Below, piece by piece: positions 24,101 to 31,782 of a stretch of DNA of 64,000 bases. The notes under the pieces are model-generated. The model was not told where the DNA came from and ran no database searches. It saw only the letters and a program-made list of their open reading frames with translations. The stretch's first letter is position 1. Each line of letters starts with the position of its first letter. The DNA lies in the NCBI GenBank assembly GCA_023376005.1, contig CM042160.1:86581248-86645247 (forward strand), in the 5' to 3' direction. The translations under genes were made by a program, and so were the position numbers. The DNA comes from Doryteuthis pealeii (lineage: Eukaryota > Mollusca > Cephalopoda > Myopsida > Loliginidae).

Positions 24101-25917
24101 ATAATTTTAAATAGATGAAGAGCATTTTAAAATAGCATAATTTAATCTAAATAGAATTAGTATAAAAATTTGGTTTCTCAATGAATCATTGTAGATGTCA
24201 CTTTTGAGAGGAAATTGATTTGTCTCCATCTGTAGATTCTTTACTTTATAATATAAATCCATTTTGGTATCTTTTATTTAGATAAAGAATTTTTTATTTT
24301 TTTTATTTTTAGAATTGTCTAATTATTCGTACCAAACAAATTTGATTAAACAAAACAATCCTTATTATTTTCAAGTTTTTTATTCTTTCATTCTTCCTAA
24401 AAATTCTTTTAATGTTACAACCTTGATGTTCTTTTCCAAACCATTATCTACACTTATAAGATTCTAGCTTTATGTGCCAATATTTAAAAAAAAAAACATG
24501 ATTGTCTTACTACAACATATAGAAATATTTTAGTTAATAATACAAAAATACTTCATACTGACAATAATATTAAAAAGAAATTTACCTTGAAGCTCTGTAC
24601 ATAAAATTTAGACAACCCAATATTAATAGAATTAACTTTGAAACTAGTGACAATATTCTAAAATTTTTAAAATAGATAAAGCCATTTATATTCTAAAATG
24701 CTTAAAATAGACAAAGAACAATTTTTATTCTAAATTATGTTTGCCTTGCTTGATAGAAATATTTTTTTTAAATAAACTGCTTATGTTGCTTGGTGTCACC
24801 TTTTAGTTAAACATTAAACAGTTTTTAATAATGATAGACAGATATACTCAACCTTGATAATGGTTAGGAAAAGAACTCAAAGTACTTGGTCTGCCAATAA
24901 TGGCTCTTTTGGACAAATCATTAACACCTTTCAAGATTGTAACATCAAAAGAAGAAATGAAAACAACTTGAATAAGGATTCTTCTCTGTTTAATCAAATT
25001 TGTTTGAAACAAAAGATGCTGCCCAAATATACCTATTTCAATTTATTCATACTATTAGATCTTAAACATTTTCTTGATGAATAAAAAAAAAAAAAAAAAA
25101 AAAGATTCTTAGTTTTAAATGAAATTAATACTTTTATATTTTTAAGATTGTACAGATTGCTCCAGAAATACCTCCCACATTTTAAAACTGTCACTTATGA
25201 TGCAAATGGCAATGATAGCTAGCTAATACCTTACTTTCTTTCTTTTTAATCCATGTTCTATTCAGAACAGCATCATTTGGACATAACATGAAATGAGCAC
25301 AAATTGGTAGCACCAATTCAATCCATAATTTTTTTAAATTTTAATTTAAGATATTATGACATTAGCTAGATGGAGCTACAATTATCACTTGCCTAAGTTA
25401 ACTTGCACAACACAACACCGATTACTGTTTAAAACATAGGAGGTATTTTTGCCGCACCCTGTACATTGAAGTGAAGTGATCTTTTTATGCTGAAGAATTT
25501 CCATAATCTTTGAATTAAAAAGAACCGATTGCTAATGAAAATAAAAACAAATCTTTCAATTGTTTAGAAAGTTCTTCTAAAGGGAAGTAATTCATGTTTA
25601 CAAAGGGACAAAACTTGTTGATTCTCATTAAAAAAATAATCTGATTCCTTTGTGCCATTTTAATAGAATTTTCAAAACAATATTTGTCTTTTATTTTCAT
25701 ACATAATCTGTTAAATTTTTTTTTGTAAATTGCTGTGATATACAATATTTAAATTGAATTAAATTAATATAGAATATTTGAATTAAATGTTTTTGTTTTC
25801 TTGTTTCAGATTAAAAGGAGATTAATTGCTAATCTTCCCTCATTCCACGTTCGTGTCATTGACAAAGATGGTATTCGGGATTTGCCAACAATCCATTCAA
25901 ATGTTATAGATAATTGA
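738..25917 (+). CDS. PSMB2: Proteasome subunit beta type-2 (20S core beta-4), partial gene lacking exon 1
   Basis: Five exons splice in frame with consensus GT-AG junctions to encode 171 residues plus stop. By alignment to the human protein (recalled, 201 residues) they cover about residues 31-201, so the full protein would be the usual length. Diagnostic stretches are [53 protein letters not shown] and VRVIDKDGI. The family is the N-terminal nucleophile hydrolase fold, but this subunit (beta-4 of the 20S ring) is non-catalytic and structural. It acts in cytosol and nucleus as part of the proteasome core. Exon 1, encoding about 30 residues, is not found in bases 1-737 and should lie upstream of the window. 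No internal stop or frameshift occurs in any exon, so the gene appears intact. Introns are 8,873, 1,789, 11,029 and 2,974 bp. Confidence 0.97.
1105..1230. repeat. Family I MITE fragment
   Basis: GGATTGAATAAAGGGTTCAG, AAGTTCCATGAAGGCTCCCA and TAGTTAACGGAATGA match the interior of 31783-32052. Confidence 0.65.
1333..1750. repeat. Local direct duplication (two ~130 bp copies)
   Basis: Bases 1333-1462 and 1615-1750 share long identical blocks, for example TGTACAAAAGAAAGATTTCA and TTTAAACTAGCAGTAAAAAC. The second copy has a 16-bp insertion. Offset is 281-297 bp. High identity suggests a recent event. Confidence 0.75.
2756..3175 (+). pseudogene. Fossil mariner-type transposase fragment
   Basis: From about 2920 the frame reads [12 protein letters not shown], then [10 protein letters not shown], then [11 protein letters not shown] and I-I-I-D-F-L. 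These match the catalytic-core portion of mariner transposases (VMLTxFWD carries the second catalytic aspartate). Part is blurred by an A-rich run and the reading stops shortly after IDFL. The 5' part (2800-2900) and 3' part (3095-3170) also align with bases 21601-21840, which lacks the transposase portion. No complete element remains. Confidence 0.7.
3742..4085 (-). repeat. Family A SINE-like repeat
   Basis: Family A orientation is set so its tail (GGCATAAAATAACC ... GGGTTGACATGCC, AATCAATC-rich end) is 3'. Here the tail lies at the right end, so in the window it reads head-to-tail left to right; I label the strand by the opposite copy at 5428. Shared blocks include TAGAATACACTGG, CCATTACTCCCAGGTC and ATGGGTTAAATA. 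Confidence 0.7.
4947..5230 (-). repeat. tRNA-derived SINE, family C
   Basis: Inverted copy from ACCAACCCCTCCGCACGAGC to GACTCTAACCATTTGACCAC. The complement of the right end gives a tRNA-like head (TGGTTAGAGT as box A, with the complement of GGAATTGAACTCGGGT as box B). Confidence 0.75.
5428..5766 (+). repeat. Family A SINE-like repeat
   Basis: Starts TTGATTGATTGATTTTAATG and ends ATTCTAAGCCTTGCC. It is the inverted counterpart of 3742-4085 and 8211-8592 and is nearly full length. Confidence 0.7.
6438..6685 (+). repeat. tRNA-derived SINE, family B
   Basis: The head has a box A-like TTTAGCTCAGTCGGGAA and a box B-like GGTTCCTGGTTCAATACTGG. The body is the family-B segment AAAGTGGGGAGCTGATGGTA ... 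GGCTGATACCGACTTTAGGC. The acceptor-stem pairing of a real tRNA is not evident, so this is a SINE head and not a tRNA gene. Confidence 0.8.
6757..6985 (+). repeat. tRNA-derived SINE, family C, diverged
   Basis: Head GTGTGGTGCAATGGTTACCA and GTTCAAATCCTGGACTTGGC, body TTTCACATAGTGCTAATACC and AACTCTGAATTCAAACC. Confidence 0.7.
7394..7612 (+). mobile_element. TTAA-flanked MITE, family G
   Basis: Ends CTCTTAACATCCTGTTGAGA and TATAGGACATTAAGAG form short inverted termini. TTAA flanks both sides (7390-7393, 7613-7616). TTAA target duplication is the hallmark of piggyBac-type transposition. Confidence 0.75.
8211..8592 (-). repeat. Family A SINE-like repeat
   Basis: Begins GCCTTGTTAGCAAGGCTTAG, itself a small palindrome, and ends with the family tail and AATCAAC. 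It contains the conserved CCATTACTCCCAGG-type centre (here TGTTACTCCCAGGTCC). Confidence 0.7.
9230..9450 (+). repeat. Two adjacent copies of the shared 3' tail (family D)
   Basis: Bases about 9236-9290 (TCGGCATTAGATGACCC, GGGTTGATATGC, AAAACAAAAC) and 9300-9450 (AATAGTACCACTGCTGTTCT ... GGTTGATATGCCATTAAAC) both carry the stem-forming tail. The second has a family-D body also seen at 14490-14702. Confidence 0.6.
9734..9804 (+). CDS. PSMB2: PSMB2 exon 3
   Basis: The acceptor TTCTTCTTCAG ends at 9733 and the donor GTAAGT starts at 9805. The exon completes the glycine codon opened in the previous exon and reads [23 protein letters not shown]. The exon ends on a codon boundary. The ELSPTAAA signature is close to invariant in PSMB2. 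Confidence 0.97.
10485..10800 (+). repeat. Dispersed repeat (family K)
   Basis: Contains TGTGATGCTGATAGCTTTTT, CATCTTGGGATGCATGG, TTACAGTTAGCTGGAAATAG and TGCATCAGTGACGCAGGACA. It ends at a GT/TA microsatellite. Related, rearranged units occur at 61480-61990. Confidence 0.6.
11057..11235 (+). repeat. Dispersed repeat (family L)
   Basis: GCTACCCGGCGTCGCCTGGG starts it and AGATTTTGCGTTGATCCAGA is near its end. An inverted copy lies at 29505-29670, ending CCCAGGTGATGCCAGGTAGC. Confidence 0.6.
11594..11756 (+). CDS. PSMB2: PSMB2 exon 4
   Basis: The acceptor TTTCATTTCAG ends at 11593 and the donor GTAACA starts at 11757. The exon encodes [14 protein letters not shown] through D-R-Y-Y-H-K and carries one base into the next exon. 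It includes the conserved AGYDE and AAHGYGA segments. The donor is weaker than the others and is followed within 20 bases by a run of about 24 T, an unusual intron start. Confidence 0.97.
12041..12391. repeat. GT/TA microsatellite cluster
   Basis: (GT)n/(TA)n/(CA)n spans 12041-12140 and is itself inverted. A pure (TA)n lies at about 12333-12391. Another TA cluster lies at 12797-12848. Confidence 0.9.
12391..12753. mobile_element. Palindromic MITE
   Basis: Left arm TGAAAGGATAAATAAATAAA through CCAACACATGTTTCGGCC is matched by the right arm GGCCGAAACACATGTTGG through TTTATTTACCCTTTCA. Arms are about 130 bp. It begins directly after a 60-bp TA microsatellite (12333-12391). A related element lies at 49088-49430. 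Confidence 0.8.
13540..13655 (-). repeat. tRNA-like short repeat, family E
   Basis: Contains GTGGCACAAGGCCAGAAGTA, GAGAATTGAACTCGATAACG and GCTAACCATTACACCACATG, which complement a box B and a box A. Related pieces lie at 41740-41800. Confidence 0.6.
13710..13955 (+). repeat. tRNA-derived SINE, family B (best preserved)
   Basis: Head GATTTAGCTCAGTCGGTAGA is a near-ideal box A. GTTCCTGGTTTGATATC occupies the box B position. The body ends CCGACTTTAGGCCACCCAAC. It sits directly after a TA microsatellite (13679-13700). Confidence 0.85.
14490..14702 (+). repeat. Family D SINE-like repeat with the shared 3' tail
   Basis: Contains AATGCCCTTTGGAAAAGTAT, CCAGCTATGGGTTAAATAGT, TACTGTTCTTCTAGATGG and ends TTGGCATTAAATAACC ... 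GGTTGATATGCCATTAAAAC. The middle resembles the family C body. Confidence 0.6.
14725..14916 (+). pseudogene. Fossil mariner/SETMAR-type transposase N-terminal (HTH) fragment
   Basis: One frame reads [27 protein letters not shown], then an internal stop, then [14 protein letters not shown]. This is the N-terminal helix-turn-helix of mariner-family transposases. It directly follows a SINE tail ending near 14702. Nothing of the catalytic domain follows. Confidence 0.65.
15256..16130. mobile_element. Mariner-like MITE split by the CR1/L2-like LINE
   Basis: GTGGTCCAAAAGTCTTGTCA is a mariner-like terminus also seen at 53378 and, inverted, at 53670. The body CAACACCCTCTGGTTAA ends at 15412 and resumes at 16068 (CATCCAAATTATCCAGGATA). 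The same junction is uninterrupted at 46690-46740. Confidence 0.6.
15415..16067 (-). pseudogene. 5'-truncated CR1/L2-like non-LTR retrotransposon
   Basis: On the minus strand bases 16068-15628 form an open frame with [29 protein letters not shown] and A-E-T-W-N-K-L-P-A. This is the region downstream of the reverse transcriptase core in CR1/L2/jockey-type LINEs. The 3' end carries TGTACAATAAATTTCATTAT followed by ATT/ATC-type short repeats. The reverse transcriptase catalytic motifs are missing. The fragment is inserted inside another repeat, as shown by the uninterrupted copy near 46645-46770. Confidence 0.8.
16536..16580 (+). repeat. Second CR1/L2-like 3' end, opposite orientation, extremely truncated
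   Basis: The stretch GACTGTACACAATAAATTTC followed by (ATT)n matches the 3' terminus of the minus-strand LINE at 15415-16067. Only about 45 bases remain. It lies 470 bp from the larger copy in inverted orientation. Confidence 0.65.
16968..17355 (+). repeat. Family A SINE-like repeat
   Basis: Starts GATTTTAATGGCATGTCAAC and ends CAGCATATTCTAAATCTTGAC. It aligns over its length with 5428-5766. Confidence 0.7.
17514..17742 (+). mobile_element. TTAA-flanked MITE, second family (H)
   Basis: Termini CTCTTTGTCTACAAGC and TTTGGTAGGCAAAGAG are inverted, with TTAA at 17510-17513 and 17743-17746. The internal block TAGATAGTAAACTTTGAAAT recurs inverted at 26926-27159. Confidence 0.7.
17985..18395 (-). 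repeat. Cluster of three tandem family E tRNA-like repeats
   Basis: Three successive units end in GCTAACCATTACCCTATGAT, GTTAACCATTACACAATGAT and GCTAACCATTACATCGTGAT. Each also contains GGATGTGACACAAGGTCA-like or TAGTAATAGATCTAGTGTGA-like blocks. A TA microsatellite (18160-18194) sits inside the second unit. Confidence 0.65.
18452..18722 (+). repeat. Dispersed repeat (family M), GC-rich
   Basis: Runs from GGCCGGGATTTCAGTGGCTT to GGGCCTTGTGCCTGACC and GGATATGTGGTAAATATC. It is markedly GC-rich against its flanks. An inverted copy lies at 23088-23375. Confidence 0.75.
18868..19178 (-). repeat. Family A SINE-like repeat
   Basis: Contains GGATATTACATTAAACAGCA, the CCATTACTCCCAAGTCCA centre and the tail GGGTCGACATGCCATTAA. 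Confidence 0.65.
20360..20670 (-). repeat. Family A SINE-like repeat
   Basis: Contains GCCATTACTCCCAGGTCCAC, ATGGGTTAAATAGATC and the tail GGGTTGCCATGTAGTTAAAA. The tail is followed by a T run. Confidence 0.65.
21266..21560 (-). repeat. Family A SINE-like repeat, tail diverged or lost
   Basis: Contains CTTAGAATACACTAACTGTA, CTGCAGAGGGGTAAGACC and CCATTACTCCCAGGTG. The GCAGAGGGGTAAGAC block is otherwise seen only at the end of the long copy at 37366-37950. Confidence 0.6.
21601..21850 (+). repeat. Internally deleted relative of the 2756-3175 mariner fossil
   Basis: GTGGCTGAGAAGTACAAATC and TTGCAATTATA-like and GGCAATTCTTTAAGC blocks match 2845-2880 and 3098-3140. The transposase-coding part between them is absent. 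Confidence 0.6.
22095..22370 (+). repeat. Dispersed repeat (family J)
   Basis: CACATCTCTTCAGTGTGGCT, TGACTGATTTTTCATCAGCC and ATGATCACCAGAGAGATC recur at 51928-52193. Both copies follow a TATATAT stretch. Confidence 0.75.
22786..22835 (+). CDS. PSMB2: PSMB2 exon 5
   Basis: The acceptor CTATTTCAG ends at 22785 and the donor GTGAGC starts at 22836. This 50-bp exon completes a split aspartate codon and reads [16 protein letters not shown]. It aligns with the helix upstream of the C-terminal strand in human PSMB2. Confidence 0.95.
23088..23375 (-). repeat. Dispersed repeat (family M), inverted copy
   Basis: Begins GATATTTACCACATACCCAT and ends CACTGGATACCCCGGTTGTA. It aligns along its length with the complement of 18452-18722. 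It lies within 260 bp of PSMB2 exon 5. Confidence 0.75.
25149..25464. mobile_element. Mariner-like MITE
   Basis: Left GTACAGATTGCTCCAGAAAT with ACCTCCCAC and right AGGAGGTATTTTTGCCGCAC with CCTGTAC form imperfect inverted ends of about 30 bp. No transposase is present. It ends 345 bp before the PSMB2 terminal exon. Confidence 0.7.
25810..25917 (+). CDS. PSMB2: PSMB2 terminal coding exon
   Basis: The acceptor CTTGTTTCAG ends at 25809. The exon encodes [25 protein letters not shown] and finishes I-H-S-N-V-I-D-N with TGA at 25915-25917. A second TGA follows immediately in frame. The LPxFxVRxIDKxGI stretch is conserved, while the last eight residues are free to vary in the family. Confidence 0.97.
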   Translation: MKRRLIANLPSFHVRVIDKDGIRDLPTIHSNVIDN

Positions 25918-25954
25918 TGAGCACTCATTTTCTGTATTTTCTATTCTCATTCAG

Positions 25955-25964
25955 AATAAATAAA
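25955..25964 (+). promoter_or_regulatory. PSMB2 polyadenylation signals (overlapping AATAAA)
   Basis: Two overlapping AATAAA hexamers begin 38 and 42 bases after the PSMB2 stop codon. A T-rich stretch follows at about 25980-26000. They predict a very short 3' UTR of roughly 60 bases. Confidence 0.7.
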
Positions 25965-26097
25965 TTGTTCACCATATCAAAATTTTCTTATTTCTATTCA
26001 TTAATAATTGAACAAGAAGCTGTTACATTTAAAGTTGTCAGTTTTATTCAGAAAGGAAATTTATGTAAATTCACCTTTTCATAGCTGTATCATATGT

Positions 26098-26300
26098 AAA
26101 GTCAGTAGCGTGACCTATTGATGGTATCAGCCAGATTGCAAGGTAGTTTAAACTCCTTTTCACTAGCACTAGACCAGAGAGATTGTTCTTGCATCTGAGA
26201 TGGAGTGCCACATCTGTCATCAAGTTGTGTACTCATGCGCTGGGTTGGCGAGGGTCAGTATCAAACCTGAAACCTTGTGGTTCTTTGGATGAGAGCCTTT
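26098..26300 (-). repeat. tRNA-derived SINE, family B
   Basis: Inverted copy: GGTATCAGCCAGATTGCAAG at the left and GGTTGGCGAGGGTCAGTATC at the right. The extreme 5' head is diverged. It starts only about 135 bases after the PSMB2 poly(A) signal. Confidence 0.75.
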
Positions 26301-26367
26301 AATATTTTTAGATCATAAACCACACACACATACAGTTTATCTAATTTAACCATTAGTAACTATAGTA

Positions 26368-26450
26368 AGTCGTCTGGGGCGGCCTAAAGTCGGTATCAGC
26401 CAGTCAGCGAGGGAGTCTATCCCCTTTTCAATAGTGCTAGTTAGTAACCA
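26368..26450 (-). repeat. Family B SINE 3' fragment
   Basis: Contains GGCCTAAAGTCGGTATCAGC and GCGAGGGAGTCTATCCCCTT. Only the 3' third is present. Confidence 0.7.
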
Positions 26451-26569
26451 TAATTAGGAATATTATAATAGGGTCTTTTCTTCATTCATTCATTCATTCA
26501 TTCATTTTTACATATTCAATGTTGAGTCTTTTTCACCCAAAGACTCTAAAATGTTATTTTATTATTTAA

Positions 26570-26785
26570 CTCTTAACCGCCTCATTCTGCCTGGCCGGAA
26601 GTCACATTCATTTTCCTAATCTGCCCCAAACGATAGCCTTTGTTTAAATGTAATATTAAACATATTTAGAAGTCTTATATTAAAGGGAAATAACAGGTAA
26701 CTTGAAATGAAGATGCCATTTTTTTATAAATTCTGATGAGAATTTTCTAAGTCCAGAGCCCCAATTCCTAACAGGATGTTAAGAG
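26570..26785 (-). mobile_element. TTAA-flanked MITE, family G
   Basis: Inverted copy with termini CTCTTAACCGCCTC and ACAGGATGTTAAGAG, TTAA at 26566-26569 and 26786-26789. Confidence 0.75.
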
Positions 26786-26925
26786 TTAAACAAAATTTTT
26801 AAATTTGTTCAAAGCCACTCAAAATTTTTAAATTAAAAAAAAACATTCAAAACTGAAATTATTTTACATAAATATCCCCCTTCCCACCAATTATCTTTTA
26901 AAGTTCAGGAGTTGTCATTCTTTAA

Positions 26926-27159
26926 CTTTTTCCCCCTACCAAATTCCCCCCCTCCCCTCAACTCTACTTGGTATTTTGTTACGTGTATAATGGGATATTT
27001 CAAAGTTTACTATCTACTTCACTCAGAACTAATTCTATTCAAATAGTTTTATTATTATTTGTCCTCCTTCTGCTCAATTATAATGAACTATAGGTTGTTA
27101 TACTTTGCTTGGGTGTGGTATGCGCAGTGGGGGGTAAGCGGCTTAAAGTACGCAAATAG
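26926..27159 (-). mobile_element. TTAA-flanked MITE, family H
   Basis: Starts CTTTTTCCCCCTACCAAATT and contains ATTTCAAAGTTTACTATCTA, the complement of the 17514 copy. TTAA lies at 26922-26925 and 27160-27163. Only 132 bp separate it from a family G MITE. Confidence 0.65.
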
Positions 27160-27318
27160 TTAAAGAAAAGTTTGTTTTTTTTGTTTTTTTTAATTAAGTA
27201 TTCATAAGATTTAATTAAACATATACAGATCTTTTTAATATAAATTTTTTCTATCAACAAAACTTAAGAATTATTTCCCTTGTGTCAGCAAAACTTGAAC
27301 ATTAAGTAAAAAAAAATT

Positions 27319-27672
27319 TGGTAATCTGAACATTAACTACATAAATGAGAGTAACCTCCCTTTGTTTGTTTCACTTTGAGGAGCCCTGTGTTTTGGTCAA
27401 CCATTTTCATTTCACCGTAAATCTACACTGAAAATACAAATTTGTTCAAATCGATACAACTACATGTTTTAACACACAAATATCATAAAATGTGTTCTTA
27501 ATTGTGCTTGCACATTATTTGAAATCATTTTATGATATTTTCATGTTAAAACATGCAGTTGTATCGATTCGAACAAATTCGTAATTTCAGTGTAGATTTA
27601 CGCTGAAATGAAAATGGCTGACCAAAACAAACAAGGGGAGATTACTCATTTATATGACTAATGTTCAGAAAT
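27319..27672. mobile_element. Palindromic element, family F, copy 1
   Basis: Left arm GGTAATCTGAACATTAACTA ... GTTTTAACACACAAATATCA is matched by the right arm TGATATTTTCATGTTAAAAC ... TGACTAATGTTCAGA. Arms are about 165 bp around a short centre. Related copies lie at 29944, 30562, 33187, 36327 and 38905. Confidence 0.85.
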
Positions 27673-28803
27673 TTATATCAAGATATTCATTTTAAAAGGT
27701 AATGATGACTTAGTGTTGTGTATGTGTGTGTATATATATATATATAAACTGTATGTACTAGACCGTACCCAGGTTATATAGTATCCGACTAAATTAAAGC
27801 TTTATAAAAGTATAAGCTTTTAAATCTTATACTAAACCTCATTTACCAATAACATTTTATTATAATGGAGAATGTCTGTCACAGAAACTACATCACTGCT
27901 TACATCACAATACCCTCAGCAGTTGCATAAGTTCATCAATGAGTATTTTAATTTATTGTCAAAATCTTTAATACATAGAATAAAGAACAACCCTGTATTA
28001 TATATACTCAGAAATTAAGTATGCAACATTAAACAGTTCACATTGTTTAAAATAAGTTTTAAATACATGCTCGGTATTATTGATTTATATAATGTTTTAT
28101 TTTATTATATATTTAAAGTTATCTAACATAGTTTACGAGAAAATTATTTACAAACAAGAAATAGTCACAATCTTCTACATTAGATTTGAAGATATTTGTG
28201 TATTTAATTACATCCAGTTCAGGTTCACGCATGTCCGCTTTTCATTAAAAGTTTGAATTTGACATCAGTATGATCAATCATGTTTACTCCCTCTACTTAA
28301 AAATAAACTCTGTTACAAAAAATAAACTTACTTCCTCTAACGACAGTTTCATCAATCATGCTTAGCTTGCTTTTTTTTTTTTTTTATTCAATGACATAGG
28401 GGTTTTGTTTTGTTTTTTTTTAATAAAAAGATGTTCTGTAGTTGAATTTGATATTTTGCAATAAAATTATTAATTAATAATAAGATTATAATTTATATTT
28501 TATTATACAGTGAAAAAAATCGATTATCGTCTTATCAAAAAAAAAAAAAAAAACCTTTATTTTTGTTTGACTCTCACCCCCCCCCTCTACCCCCCTCAAG
28601 AAAAACCTTAAATATTATAATTAATTTGAATTTAACTTTTAGAAACTTGGATTTACTAGAAAGAAAACATTTATTTGAATTTTGACAGCAAAACTATAAC
28701 TATTAAAAAAGAAATATTTCAAAGATCTGTTTACATTTTTATATAAAGAATGTGTTTTTTTTTTTGGAGGGTTTTTTTTTTGGGTTTTTTTTTTCTTTAC
28801 TAG

Positions 28804-28967
28804 TAATAATACTTTTTGAAAGGAGTTGGGTCACATTATCAACAGTGTTATCAGTTATTCTGAATCACTTGGATAGAACTGAGCAGAGTACACTACATGC
28901 TCTTCTCGGGCTGCACCCTGATCACTACCAACATTTCCATTTACATCACTTTGGGCGCCTTATCGAG
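28804..28967 (+). other. Exon-like coding segment of unknown gene
   Basis: A pyrimidine tract and TTTCTTTACTAG precede base 28804. An open frame of 54 codons runs to a GAG|GTATAT donor-like junction at 28968. The translation (I-I-L-F-E-R-S-W-V-T-L-S ... H-P-D-H-Y-Q-H-F-H-L-H-H-F-G-R-L-I-E) looks protein-like. Base composition is clearly richer in G and C than the AT-rich flanks. It lies about 2.8 kb after the PSMB2 poly(A) signal on the same strand. I do not recognise the family. It may be one exon of an unannotated gene, a pseudogene fragment, or chance. Confidence 0.4.
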
Positions 28968-29260
28968 GTATATTTGTAAACAAAATTTCAACTTTGTAGT
29001 TGCTCAGTTGAGAATGTTATAGGTGGATATATAAACAAACATACAGACTGACAGACATATATCTATACATATATAAAAGGGCAGTTTGTGTCTGTTTATG
29101 TCTGGACAAAACTGAAAATAAAACAATTATTGAAAAAGTAAATGTATATACACATAACCAGGTGTTGCTTTTTGGACAAAAATAATAAAGGTTTGATTTA
29201 TATTCGTGAAGAAAATTAAAATTTAAATGATAACAGCATGGATTTATTTTAGTATTTTAA

Positions 29261-29474
29261 CTCTTAACATCTGTTGAAAAATTTTTTTAAGTCCAGAGAC
29301 GACATTCCTATAAGGATTTATCAAAAAATGACTTTCATTTAAAGTTACCTTTTATTTCCCTTAAATCAAAGACTTCTAAATATGTTTAATATTACATTTA
29401 AACAAAGGCTATCATTTGGGGTAGATTAGGAAAACGAATGTGACTTTCAGCCAGGTGGTATAGGACGTTAAGAG
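29261..29474 (+). mobile_element. TTAA-flanked MITE, family G
   Basis: Termini CTCTTAACATCTGTTG and GGTATAGGACGTTAAGAG, TTAA at 29257-29260 and 29475-29478. Internal block CAAAGACTTCTAAATATG is shared with the other copies. Confidence 0.75.
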
Positions 29475-29504
29475 TTAAATAGTAAACATAAATTTTTCTT
29501 TTCA

Positions 29505-29670
29505 AAGTGTCTGGATCAACGCAAGGTCTTTTTTACGTAGGGATTCTAATGGGGGCATCCTGCAAGGATCCAACTCGCAATTCTACAATGATGGATTTTC
29601 AAGACTACCTTTTTTTTTTTTTTACACCCCCTCTACCCAGGTGATGCCAGGTAGCCACTTCTAGTTTTAT
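29505..29670 (-). repeat. Dispersed repeat (family L), inverted copy
   Basis: GTGTCTGGATCAACGCAAGG, TACGTAGGGATTCTAATGGG and ACCCAGGTGATGCCAGGTAG are complementary to blocks in 11057-11235. Confidence 0.6.
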
Positions 29671-29943
29671 ATAAATGGTGGGGTTGGGAGGTAATATATT
29701 TCTGAATTTCAATGAACATGTAAATAAACAATAAAAGAATAAAGCTTAAAAATTCAAAACAAATGGTTCCCATTTTGATAACATCAGGTTTCAAGGAATT
29801 CTAGTCACAAATGTTAACAATTCATATTAAACCATTGATGACATTTTTGTCGAGAAAAACATTGCCTTATGCTACACAGCTTACTACTAATAAATTAACA
29901 TTTCATTTTTTAGTCATTTATTTTTATTTTTTCTTAAATGCCA

Positions 29944-30345
29944 AAATAGGGGATCTGAACAATAGCTACATAAATGAGAGTAACCTCCCCTTGTTTGTTT
30001 CACTTTGAGAAAGCCGTTAGGTTTTGGTTGGCCATTTTTATTTCACCATAAATCTACACTGAAAATACGAATTTGTTTGAATCAATACAACTGCATGTTT
30101 TAACAGGAAAATATCATAAAATGTGTTCTTAATAACAATTAAGTTCATTTCAAAAAATCCGCACGCAAATTAAGAACATATTTTATTATTTTTTTGTGTT
30201 AAAACATGCAGTTGTAGTGATTCAAACAAATTTGTATTTTCAGTGTAGATTTACAGTGAAATGAAAATAGCCGACCAAAACATAACAGCTTCCTCAAACT
30301 GAAACTACCAAGGGGAGGTTACTCTCATTTAGGTAACTTTTTTAC
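29944..30345. mobile_element. Palindromic element, family F, copy 2
   Basis: GATCTGAACAATAGCTACAT at the left and AGGGGAGGTTACTCTCATTT at the right. The outermost right end is lost. Confidence 0.8.
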
Positions 30346-30561
30346 CAGATAACCACATTCATAGCCCTCCCCATCAAGCTCAATGTATAGTCACATTCAT
30401 AGAACTTATATTCTAATTAAATGCAAATAAAAGAAAATAGCTGATAATTAATATTTAACAGTTATCTCCCTTGATAACCTTAGTCATTAGGATTATAAAT
30501 TGTAAATTGAGCCAAAAATCAATAAATAAATAAAAAAATAACTGATATTTCTAATTCTTTG

Positions 30562-30692
30562 AAATGAACTTAATTGTTATTAAGAACACATTTTATGATA
30601 TTTTCATGTTAAAACATGCAGTTGTATTGATTTACAGTGAAACAAACAAGGGGAGGTTACTCTTATTTATGTAACTAATGTTCAGATTACCA
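30562..30692. mobile_element. Family F, right arm only
   Basis: CATTTTATGATATTTTCATG through CTAATGTTCAGATTACCA with an internal deletion. The left arm is missing. Confidence 0.7.
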
Positions 30693-31012
30693 AAAATTGT
30701 TTATTGGCATTCCTTGAAAATTTGAAGCCTAGTTGTTCAAATATATTTTAATGTATTTTTTAAAAAGATCATGATGTTTCTCAAATTGATGGGTGTGCAA
30801 AAACAATGATGTTATTATTTGAATGAATTCTTTTTAAATTCTTTAATACCTTGTTTGCTTAAACTATTCAAAATGATTTCCTTGGTTGAATCATTGCTAT
30901 GCTCAAATGGACAAGGTACACCTACCTGAAGAAGACCAGAGGATACAACAGCCAAAATGTTTTTATGTTACATAATTATTGGATCCCTAATACATTTTTA
31001 AGGTATTGTAGA

Positions 31013-31275
31013 AATCATTATGGCGATCAGTACAGCTGATGGCCTTGAGAGTGAGTGACAGCGTTTGACCTCACTCTGACCTTGCGTTCTGGGGATAGAC
31101 CATGAGAACCGGAACCCCCATAGAAAGCCCCCTTCCGGTTTAAGGAGTAAGCAACTCAGTTAGAACTTAGAAGCCGAGCTAGCAAACATGTAAGCCTCAT
31201 CTGCGCAGATTGTCTGGGTTGGGGATCTGGAATAAAGTAACATCAACGTAAATCGAAGTCTTGTGTTTATTACCT
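31013..31275. repeat. GC-richer unknown repeat, possible solo LTR
   Basis: CCGGAACCCCCATAGAAAGC, GGAATAAAGTAACATCAACG and CTTGTGTTTATTAC resemble the end of an LTR with its poly(A) signal. No clear TG...CA ends, target duplication or coding region is visible. Confidence 0.3.
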
Positions 31276-31782
31276 AAAAACTAGCAATGACACAGGGATC
31301 ACTACTTATCAGAAGCCCTAACAGAAACCAGACCCGGAATCCTCAATAGAAGACCAGACGAGACCTTAGAAGATATACCAGACCAAGATAGATGATAGAC
31401 GATCAGAAGAATAGACGACCAGAGTAAGAAGTAAGAAAGGTATATAACGTTATATATAGATTTGGTACTGTGAAAAGACCAGTATATAACATTTACATAC
31501 CACAATAAAGATGAGGACAACAGTCCAAAAAATCAAAATAATACATATCAAGCCTTCATCCAAAAAAATCTTGTTTTGTTTTTTAAGCCATAGGAATTAT
31601 TGTTCCCATAAAAATGTTTGTACATTTCAGGCATTTTTTCTTTGATATATAAATGGCATTTTCTCTGTATCAAGTCTTAAAAGGTTGCTAAGCAACCTGA
31701 CCAATTGATAAGGAACACTAAGGAAAGAGTGAGGGAGGGGGATAGAGCTAAACACTATTCCTTTTTCTCAGAATTTTTGAGA

